From Ophiosphaerella korrae (lineage: Eukaryota; Ascomycota; Dothideomycetes; Pleosporales; Phaeosphaeriaceae), in NCBI GenBank assembly GCA_028456385.1, contig JALNQF010000731.1, positions 1 through 15,376 of the forward strand: a DNA stretch of 15,376 nucleotides, in the 5' to 3' direction. The notes below the pieces were generated by a model, which saw nothing but the letters and a program-made list of their open reading frames with translations, was not told where the DNA came from and searched no databases. The translations under genes and the position numbers were made by a program. Positions 7,243 to 15,376 of the stretch are shown here, one piece after another. Positions within the stretch are counted from its first letter, which is position 1, and every line of letters starts with the position of its first letter.

Positions 7243-9837
7243 CATGGATAGAGCTTGCGAGCTGGCTCACTCCGCTGGCTCATGGGCTTCAGATGACGTT
7301 GGGGATCGGCGATGGCGATCGATCTATGATGCTAATGTGCGACTACAAGGGGGTAACATGAGCGGGCTGCCGCCCTCCCTGCTAGCGCTTCTGGTAGCGC
7401 TTACATTGCCGCATAAATACAGGCGCTTATTCAGTAATTAATACTTAGTAGGTCCTCTATCTATAGTAATTATAGCAAGGTAACACTTCTATATATTACC
7501 TATATACTTCTTGAATTATTCTAGTATAAGCTTCTTCTATTCTTCCTCTATATACTTCCTAACTTCTTCTTTTATTATTAGAAATCTACGCTCTATTTTC
7601 TTATTTAATAGCCTCTATATATTCTTAACTAGGTTTAAATTTAGAAAGTTTACAACTTATACTATTATAATTATACTATTCTACTTTTATATATTATAAG
7701 TTACTTTTTATAAAGAGTATTTAGTAAGAATTAAATATAATAGAATAATAAGTATATTAATAAAGTAAGATAAATTATAAATAGATTTATAAGCTTATTA
7801 AAGTATTTATATATCTAAAGAGTATATATAATTTTAAGTAGTTTTAAAAGTAATTTTAAGAGTATATAAAAAGCTTAAAAGAAAGTTTATAAAAAAAGTT
7901 AAAGAAAAGTTTTTAATAAAAAGAAAAGTACTATTATTATAAAGTAAACTTTATATAAAAGAGCTCTAAGAAGTATAGAAACTAATAAATTAAAAAAAAA
8001 AGTAAATAGTAAATAGAAAGTTAACTAAGAAAGAAGTATTAAAGCTATATATATAAGGTAACTATATAGTAAGTAAAGTAGTTATCTAGTAGCTAGTAAA
8101 TCTTATAGCTAAAAAAGTATATTAGTAAGTTTACTTAGCACTCTTAAATAAATCTTTTTTTTTAAAAAGTAAATCTTTAAAGCTAAAATAAAAGCTTATA
8201 CTAGACTATTACTATAGTTTATAGTAAATAGCTTTAGTATAAACTAAAAAAGTTAATTTAAAAAAAGTTTTAAGTTAAGTTAGTTAAGTTTAACTAGTTT
8301 AAGATAAGTATAAAGCTAAAGTTTTTATAAATTATAGTAGAATTTTTTATTTTATATAACTTTTATAGATAAACTATATTAACTATAAACTTTTTTTTAC
8401 TACTTTAACTTTATAATAATAAAATTAAACTTAAAAGTAGTTATAACTATAATATAAAAATTAAAACTTTTATAAAAATAGTAATTATTTATATAATTTA
8501 CTAAATAAAAAGTTTTAGATAAAAAAGGTATACTATATAAATAAGTTTATAGTATAAATCTTTTAAGTAACTAGTATTTAAGTAGTATTATAGCTATTAA
8601 GTACTAAGCTCTTTTAAAAATAAAAGTACTCTAAGTATAAAGAACTAAAGCTATTTATAAACTAAGTTTAGTAAGCTTAAGCTTTTTTAGTATTAAAAGA
8701 CTAGCTAAAAAGTATATATAATATAAGTAGTATTAGCTACTTAGAGTTATAAAAGTAATACTAAAAAGCTATATTATATTTAGTAAATTTTTTTACTAGC
8801 TCTTAAGTAAGCTTTAAATAGCTTATTTACTAAACTAAGTACTACTATTTTATATTTTTTCTATATAATTTATTTTTTATATTTATAATAGCTTCTATTA
8901 AATATTTAATATATATACTACTAGATTTATTTTATATAAAGCTAAGCTTTAGCTAAAGTAAGTTTTAATTTTATAAAAGCTTTTAGTATTTAGAAGATAA
9001 AAGTTTAGAGTAAAATCCTAGAAAAATACTTTTACTAGTTAAATTAAGTAAAAAGTTAAGCCTATAAGTATATTTATTATAAATTATTTTAGCTATAAGA
9101 TAAAGTTTTACTTATAAGTAGTTTAATTTTTTAGTAAGTTTAAGTATATTTTAGTAGTAAATACTAATATAAAATAGTTCTTTAAGTTTATATACTAAGC
9201 TACTTCTATTATATTTAAAGTAGATTTTTTTAAAGTATACTATATAGTTATAATATCTTATAAGTAATATATTTACTTAGATATTTTATTTATATTTAAA
9301 GAATATAAGTAGTTAATTATTTTTATAAAAATAAATCCTATAATATAAGTTATAGCCTAAGTTTACTAAAAATAAATTTATTTTTATAAAAGTATTAACT
9401 ATATATAGCTAAAATACTTAGTTATTTTATATTTAATTTATATTACTTTAGATATATTTTTAGTAATTAATTAGCTTACTTTATTTAGTTATTAGTTTTA
9501 GAGTAGTATATAGTAAAAATCTTTATAAAATATTAAGTTAAAAGTATATATAGCTTTAAAATTACCTAATAAAGATACTATATAGCCTAAATATAGTTAT
9601 AAAGTAGTTAGTAGCTTATTTTAGCTTTAAAGTTTTATAAAGAAAAAAATAGTAGTAAATTATTAAGTAGTAGTATATAAATAAAATATACTTATAAGAT
9701 ATTATATTTAATTTATAAAGAAGTAGTTTTTAAATATAATTTACTAAAATATCTATTTATAGTATATATTTAATAAGTATAAAGTTTAAAGTATTATATT
9801 TATAATCTTTATAATTATTAGTTTAGTAGTAAATAAT

Positions 9838-9951
9838 ATAAATATTATAAAAAGTTTTAATAAACTAAAGTATTTTAAGCTAGTAATAGCTCTTATATAT
9901 TAGAGATAGTATAAAGTAAAAGCTTATATATTTTACTAACTAATAATTATA
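9838..9951 (-). pseudogene. Integrase zinc-finger remnant of Gypsy-B
   Basis: The minus-strand frame shows the skeleton of the retroviral-type integrase HHCC finger. His-like positions are at 9951-9925 (TAT or TAC for CAT or CAC), then Y-Y-(stop for W) at 9888-9880, then F-I-K-T-F and a C-X2-C pair now written TAT..TAT at 9849-9838. All positions remain in one frame from 9951 down to 9838. Each altered codon is what RIP would give from His, Trp or Cys. The following DDE core is too eroded to place residues. Confidence 0.6.
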
Positions 9952-11029
9952 GTAAAAGTTAAATATTAATTAGTAAAGTTAAGTATTTAGTAAAATATAT
10001 AAATATATTTTATTAATTTATAATAATTTTTTATACTAAAACTTATAAAGCTTATATTATCTTTAGAAAAGTAGTACTTATTTTTATAAAAGTATTTTTA
10101 AAGCTTTAGCTTATTTTTATTTATAGTATTAAAAGTAGCTTAAGTAACTAAGTATTTTATATAAGTAATATTAAAAATCTTTTTAGTAAACTAAGACTTT
10201 ATAGTTTAAAGTAGTAAGCTAAAGTTAATATTTTTATTTTAGTTTATAAAGAATTTTTTTATAAAGTTATTAAGTTAGAGTTTTTTAAAAACTATATTAA
10301 AGTAATATATAACTAAAAAGTATTATTTAGATATATAAAAGTTTAGCTAAAGTTAGTTTTCTAGTAAAATTATATAAAATACTATATTTAAAATAAGCTT
10401 TATACTTAGAATAAGTAAATAGAACTATAGTATTACTTAATAAATATTTAATACTTATAAGTTAAGGTTATTTAAAACTATATTTTAAAAGTATTAACTT
10501 AATATATTAGTAATTCTATTTATTTCTCTAAAAGTATATTAAATATAAAAATAAAAATAAAATAGAAACTATTAACTTTATTTATTATTAAGCCTTTTTA
10601 TTATTAAAAATAATTATAGGTTTTAGTAGTTTTAAATAATAGTAATAAAGTAAAAACTATATATTAGTAAAAAAATTTATTTTTTAAAAGTTTAAATAAA
10701 AGCTATAAGTTCTAAGTTATATATATTATAATTATATTTAGCTAGAGTATACTTTTTTAAAAAGAATCTAACTAGTTACTAAATACTTTTTAAGTTTAGC
10801 TACTTTATTACTTTACTAAAAGCTTATCTAAAAGTATTAGTATATATATAAATTAGTTTCAAAGTATTTAAGTAAAAAAATACTATTTTTAAAATAAAAG
10901 TAGCTTTAAGTTTATTAAAAGCTTTAATATATTCTAAAGTACTTTAAATAAATCTATACTATATTTTTTATATTATTTTACTTTAAGCTAGTAAGTAAAT
11001 AGATTTTAATTTAATTAGCTTTATGAGTA

Positions 11030-11478
11030 AAAGAGCTAAGCTTAAAGAGTTTTTAATAAAGTAATTTAAAAATCTAGTATTACTTAAAAATACTAAGACT
11101 TTCTTTATAGTTTTAAATATTTTTTATTTTTAAATAGATTTAATTTTATTTAATTTTATTAAAATCTTTTTATTAAAAATAACTATACTTATAAATTATA
11201 CTAATTTCTAGTAAAAGTATAATTTTTTAAAGTCTATAAAAATTTTTAGGTTTTAAAGTTAAAACTTTTTTAATATATAATAAATATTCTTTATTATTTT
11301 TAAGATATACTAAAATATTATCTATATATATAGTATAGAAATTATCTAAATAATTTAGTAAAGCTAAGTTAATTATATATTAAAAAGTAAATAGTATAAC
11401 TATAAAAGAATAAATACTATAAAAAGTAATAAAAGTAGTTAAGAATTTTAAATTAGTAGATTTTTATAAGTAGTAGAA
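11030..11478 (-). pseudogene. Reverse-transcriptase remnant of Gypsy-B
   Basis: Minus strand, in order: a T-F-(stop for Q) and I-N-L-A-L-L-N-Y-L-D stretch, then Y-I-D-N-I-L-V-Y with the catalytic Y-I-D-D changed to Y-I-D-N at 11328-11317. Next comes a K-N-N-K-E-Y block and, near 11110-11040, V-F-L-S-N-T-R-F-L-N-Y-F-I-K-N. The last matches the Gypsy 'FLG-A-NFYRRFIKNF' region that joins RT to RNase H. Upstream RT sequence ends abruptly at the Gypsy-A LTR at 11479. The motif spellings differ from those of Gypsy-A (YLDD), so it is a separate family. Confidence 0.7.
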
Positions 11479-11715
11479 TATTATAGGCGTAATAAAAGGA
11501 ATCGAGATAGAGCTAATTAATCCCGACTTAGGTACTAACGAAGTATAGGACGAGCAAGGTAACGATCTTGATTAGGAGACCGTATATAACTAGGATACCT
11601 AGGGCAATCTATAATCTATAGACTCTTAGTATTAATAGATTATAGATTAAGGTAATCTATAATCTATTAGTCTTTGTAACTATAGATTATAGATTATATT
11701 AAGTATATAGTTAGT
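11479..11715 (+). repeat. LTR / leader segment of Gypsy-A right copy
   Basis: It aligns end to end with the minus strand of 3690-3934. Differences are dominated by C to T or G to A in this copy. For example CAATCAGTCCCGACTCA in the left copy is TAATTAATCCCGACTTA here. The GATCTGT-type repeats of the left copy have become AATCTATAATCTA-type repeats (about 11608-11695). The LTR's inner edge is not resolved. Confidence 0.7.
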
Positions 11716-11969
11716 AGGGATGCGTATTATTTAGATAGTATTAGTAATTTAATCCTTTAACTATAGAACGCTAATACAAGATAGTTACAAAACATCTTCT
11801 ATTATTTATAGTTATTATAGATCCTAATATAAACTTTTACTATTACCTTGTAATCTACTAACCCCTACTAGATAGGTACCTATAGTTAATAATAAGAGGC
11901 CTATAACACCTTACTAATTTAGTTATTACAAGGAGTAAAGCGTAAGCAACGTATAGTCTAGCTAACATA

Positions 11970-13090
11970 ATAGTAGAAAGTTTAACTAAAATAAGTAAAG
12001 CCCCTAAGAGTAGTTATAAGTCTAATAGTACTATATAAGAAATAATTAAGGACTAAATTAATAATTTAATCTTAGATAAAGAAGATATAAAGATAGTAAT
12101 TAACGCTCTAGAAACGTAGAACAAAGAACTATAGAATTACGCGAAATAAAATAAAGTATAGATTAAGGCTATTATTAAAGGTTAGAACTAAATAGAATTA
12201 ATTATATAACGCCTAGTAATAAGTACTATAAAGAAACTACTAAAAATACCTATCTTTAAGAAGTTTAATAGAATAAGGGAGAAACTAAGACCTTTTATAG
12301 CCTTAGTATAACTCTAAATAAACGTATAAGTACTATACTTTAATATAGAAGAAAAGAAAGTAATATATATTAGATTACACTTTAAAGAAGACGTAATAAG
12401 ATAGTATAAACCTTACTATATAGATTACACAATATATTCTCTAATAACCTAAAAAGATAAGACTAGAGCTATCTTTAGAAGTTATAAATACTTTACTAAA
12501 CAAATAAGAGTAGTATTTAGGGATATAGATATTACTAGATAAGCTAAAGAATAGCTAGAAAAGCTTACACAAAACTAGAGTGTTCTTAAGTATATATTCT
12601 AATTTAAGTAACTATCCTAAAATATAGAATAGAATAAGTTAGCCTTAATATTACAATTTAAACAAAGACTAAACTTAAAAATACAATACAAGATAATCTA
12701 TATAGAAAAACTAAGGACACTAGAAGCTCTAAAGTAACAAGTAATCTAAATTAATAATAATCTTTAAGAATAGAAAAAGAACAAGTATAGTACCTAAATT
12801 AGAAACTAGGATACTAGAGATCTTATAATCCTTAATACTAATAAGGATAAGAAAAAGAAAAAGAATAAAGACTTTACGTACTTTAACTATAGTAAGAAAG
12901 GCTACTACGTAAAAGACTACTATTTATAAAAAAAGAAGGATATAGTATACTATAAATATAGGAAACTAGGATACTTTGTAAAAGACTATAGAAGTAAAGA
13001 CCTAAAGAAAGAAACTTAGTTAAAAATAACTAAAAAGAAGAAAGAAGCACTACAAGCATAGGCTAAACCTTAAGAAAAAGTAGCTAAGAG
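11970..13090 (+). pseudogene. gag pseudogene of Gypsy-A right copy
   Basis: The start codon is ATA at 11970-11972 (ATG before G, altered by RIP), then V-E-S-L-T-K. At about 12240-12400 the frame, reading TAG and TAA stops as former Trp or Gln, has K-F-N-R-I-R-E-K-L-R-P-F and Y-F-N-I-E-E-K-K, resembling the retrotransposon gag domain. Two zinc knuckles C-X2-C-X4-H-X4-C follow at 12879-12920 and 12948-12989. Lys-rich sequence lies before and after the knuckles. The nominal end is approximate. The next kilobase (about 13090-14150) belongs to the element but I could not assign it to a domain. Multiple stops make it non-functional. Confidence 0.75.
12879..12989 (+). other. Two tandem CCHC zinc knuckles (decayed) in Gypsy-A gag
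   Basis: The first unit (12879-12920) has the skeleton C-F-N-C-G-K-K-G-H-Y-x-K-D-C and the second (12948-12989) C-Y-K-C-R-K-L-G-H-F-V-K-D-C. Cys codons now read TAC or TAT and His reads TAC, exactly the RIP products of TGC, TGT and CAC. Spacing is perfect in both, and the left copy has both units too (2228-2269, 2159-2200). In the family these bind the element's RNA. Confidence 0.75.
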
Positions 13091-14149
13091 TAAAGAAGTA
13101 TAATACGTAATACTCTATTAAACCTTTTATTATAATAATAACTACTATATATACCTTTTTAGTAAATAAGGAGTAGTATAGTTCTTATAAAAATAAAGAA
13201 ATAGAGTAGCTATAATAAAAGAAAATAGAATAAAAGCTTAGCTAGAAGAAATAGCTTAAGTAATATACCTACTAATAGAAGATCTAGAGAGAGAAGAGCC
13301 CTTAGTACTATTAATCTAGGCTAAAGGACTAGTATAAGATAAAGAGACTACTATAGCTTCTTCTAAAGAACTATAAGAAAGTAAGAGATAAGTTAGTATA
13401 AGAAGTATAAAGTATACCTAGCTAATAATATATAGCTATAATAGTTATATACTAATAGAAATAGAAGAATAAAATAAAAATTAGAAATTTATTTAAATAT
13501 ACTTAATAGTTATAAGTATAGAGGAAGTGTATAAAGACTAGAAAGAACATAATCCTAAAGAAATAAAGTTTATACTATTTTAAGAATAGATAAAATAGTA
13601 TATAGTTATAGTAGGAAGAATACCTATAGAAAAAGAATAGTAGTACTTTATAAGAAAGACGTAATAGATTAACAAAGCCTATACACTAAGAGTACTAGTA
13701 GTGTACTATATCCTAACAATAGATATACTTAGAAAAGATAAGTACTAAGAAGGGGATAACAAAGTAATAGATCTAAAATACCTAGTATATTTTAAAGTAT
13801 TATAGATATTATACCTAGACAAGAATTATATTATATATAGAAACCCTAAAGTAAATAATAATATATAACTTATAAAGAGAAGAGGCTATAACTATATAAG
13901 AGTAATTATAGTAGAAGATATCTAAGGATAAGAAATAATCCTAGAAGATAGATACGTAGCAATAAGACCTAGCCTAAAACTATCTAAAAAATACGTCTAA
14001 AGAGGACTATAGTATAAGTATATATATAATAAATATCTAAAATACAAAGAATATAAACTTAAAGTAGGACTATAGCTCTAGAAAGATAGATAATTTATAA
14101 AATTACTAAAGTAAGAAAAACTAGAAGGTATAAGAGGCCTATATATTAT

Positions 14150-15376
14150 AAAGATAGGTATATACTAAAGAAAGAAAGTATAATTAATAATTAATAGTAG
14201 AGTAATAAGAAACTTTATATCTAAGAAGTTTATAGAAATATAAGGAATACGTTATATAATAAAGAAATACTCTTAACAACTAAGTATAATTAAAGGAAAA
14301 CTATTCTAAGAACCTATTAGGTTTAAGATAGTTCCCTCTACGATTAAATTAGAAGAGATAAAGATTAAAAACATAGTTATAGATATAATAATAATTAATA
14401 ATAAACAAGATATAATACTAGGTATACTATAGTTATAGATAACTAACCTATATATTAATTAGAGAACTAGAGAAATTAAGTACTATAAAATAGATATATT
14501 AAAGGCTAATATAAATACCTATAAAAGAGAATTCCTAGAAGAATATAAGAAATAGGAAAAACAGCTTATAGAGCTAGAAGATTACCTTCTAGAATACTAA
14601 CTATAGAACTTAGCGATAGAACTAGAAGAAAGTAAAAACGTAAGATAGAGCCTAGTCTACTAGAAAATAGAAGAAGAATCTAAAATTAAATAAGTATTTA
14701 TCTAGAACGCAATAAAGAAAAGATAGATAAAAGAATCTACATCCTTAGTAGTATATAGACTTATATTTATAGATAAAAAAGAGATAAGTAATAAAAGGCC
14801 CTATATAGACTTTAGAAAAACTAACGTAGTTATAAATAAAAATTAATACCTACTACTATAAATTAACGTAATACAAGATAGGCTATAAAAAGTAAAAATC
14901 TTTACAAAACTAGATATTTAGAACGCCTACTACTAAATTAGAATTAAGAAAGGTAATAAATAGAAAATAGCGTTTAGAATATAATATAGACTATATAAAT
15001 ATAGGGTTATACCCTTTAGCTTAATAAATATACTAGTAGTATTTTAGGAAAAAATTAATATAGTACTAAGAGAGTACTTAGACGTATTTATATTTATATA
15101 TTTAGACGACATATTTATATTCTTAGAAATAGAGGAAGAATATATACAACACGTATATAAAGTACTAGAGAAGCTAGTAGAAGCTAAAATATTCTTTAAA
15201 ATAAGGAAATACAAATTCTATATAAAAGAAATAGATTTCCTTAGATTTATTATAAAACTAGGAAAGATTAAAATTAACCTAAAAAAGATTAAGTTAATTT
15301 ATAAATAGCTAATACTAAAGAACTTAAAAGAAGTATAATAATTTTATAGGTTAGCTAACTTTTATAGAAAGTTAAT
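14150..15376 (+). pseudogene. pol pseudogene of Gypsy-A right copy: protease and reverse transcriptase
   Basis: The retropepsin motif is at 14190-14230: I-(N for D)-S-(R for G)-x-I-R-N-F-I-S-K-K-F, the D-S-G-A site being 14193-14204. Reverse transcriptase runs from about 14790. D-F-R-K-T-N-V is near 14810, then K-L-D-I-(stop for Q)-N-A-Y-Y at about 14910, and the catalytic Y-L-D-D is intact at 15099-15110. F-Y-R-L-A-N-F-Y-R-K-L closes the visible part near 15340-15376. Premature stops are frequent, and most are TAG or TAA where TGG or CAG/CAA is expected. The frame is cut by the window edge; RNase H and integrase should follow. Confidence 0.8.

Larger units (their letters stand above)
6324..7440. 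other. Unassigned 1.1-kb region downstream of the HET gene
   Basis: Ordinary-composition DNA between the HET stop codon and the AT-rich block. No recognisable protein is found. Open frames on both strands (for example a minus-strand 192-codon frame at 6262-6840 and a plus-strand 117-codon frame at 7088-7441) have no motif I recognise. From about 7080 onward the DNA holds small repeats: a hairpin (7081-7105), an imperfect 16-base direct repeat and a tandem 12-mer. TAGCGCTT also occurs twice near 7380-7400. No canonical AATAAA was found after the stop; a T-run (6332-6338) and TGTA (6347-6350) are the nearest A/T-rich or TGTA-like 3'-end elements. The last part may be the unmutated edge of the neighbouring retroelement. 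Confidence 0.5.
7441..11478 (-). mobile_element. Heavily RIP-degraded second Gypsy retroelement, Gypsy-B (partial)
   Basis: The base composition drops sharply near 7440. No intact frame exists, but on the minus strand, from high to low coordinate, decayed reverse transcriptase (about 11478-11030) is followed by integrase (zinc finger 9951-9838). The RT-before-integrase order and their spacing of about 1.5 kb fit Ty3/Gypsy. The LTR and 3' end near 7441-7700 could not be delimited; that part is pyrimidine-rich on the plus strand. I could not assign 7700-9100. The element is cut at its RT N-terminal side by the Gypsy-A LTR that starts at 11479, so gag and protease are missing here. Remaining C is almost only in CpT, more extreme than in right-hand Gypsy-A. 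Confidence 0.75.
11479..15376 (+). mobile_element. Ty3/Gypsy-type retroelement, Gypsy-A right copy (5' part)
   Basis: It begins at the RIP-altered LTR terminus (TATTATAGGCGTAATA at 11479-11494, versus TGTTACAGGTGTAACA in the left copy). It runs through leader, gag, protease and reverse transcriptase, and continues past the window edge. It is colinear with the left copy (114-3934, minus). RIP is moderate: some CpA and CpG remain, especially after about 13500 (for example YLDD is still intact), so it is less mutated than Gypsy-B or the left copy's body. Integrase, RNase H and the 3' LTR are outside the window. Confidence 0.88.

Noticed and set aside
7088..7441. Plus-strand open frame of 117 codons with two Q-R-N-D-Y units
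   Set aside because: It starts inside a perfect hairpin, contains nucleotide-level repeats and runs into AT-rich DNA. It has no known motif, and the repeat is better explained at DNA level.
7511..7699. 62-codon frame rich in S, F, Y and I
   Set aside because: It lies in pyrimidine-rich, RIP-degraded DNA. Its composition alone explains the frame and residues.

Overview
The window looks like a filamentous ascomycete (Pezizomycotina) genome with a two-speed, isochore-like structure. Three observations support this. There is a complete HET-domain gene, a family expanded in filamentous ascomycetes. There are very long AT-rich blocks (about 18% G+C in a 60-base sample at 8281-8340) in which the remaining C is almost always followed by T and the remaining G almost always preceded by A. 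And comparison of two copies of one retroelement shows CpA to TpA and TpG to TpA changes, the signature of repeat-induced point mutation (RIP). The species cannot be named from the sequence.

Layout. 1-113: truncated copy of a small palindrome-rich element (MITE-like, 'element P'). 114-3934: Ty3/Gypsy-type retroelement 'Gypsy-A', minus strand, RIP-degraded, interrupted at 3014-3248 by a full 235-bp copy of element P. Its LTR end at about 3690-3934 is almost unmutated. 3935-7440: island of ordinary base composition holding one recognisable gene, a 667-residue HET-domain protein (4269-6323, plus strand, one predicted 51-nt GC-AG intron). About 1.1 kb of unassigned sequence with small repeats and a hairpin follows it. 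7441-11478: a different, very heavily mutated Gypsy element ('Gypsy-B'), minus strand, in which decayed integrase zinc-finger and reverse-transcriptase motifs can still be read. 11479-15376: second copy of Gypsy-A, plus strand, starting exactly at the LTR terminus and running through gag (two CCHC zinc knuckles), protease (DSGA) and reverse transcriptase (YLDD) to the window edge.

The two Gypsy-A copies are inverted relative to each other and diverge from the island. They share about 3.8 kb: left 114-3934 matches right 11479 to about 15030, apart from the element P insertion. The right copy appears to have inserted into Gypsy-B, because Gypsy-B's reverse transcriptase is cut at its N-terminal side exactly where the Gypsy-A LTR begins. 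No transposon protein in the window is intact. The HET gene is the only plausible functional gene. It is a candidate heterokaryon-incompatibility or NLR-like immunity effector left as an accessory gene inside a repeat desert. No tRNA, rRNA or CRISPR was seen.
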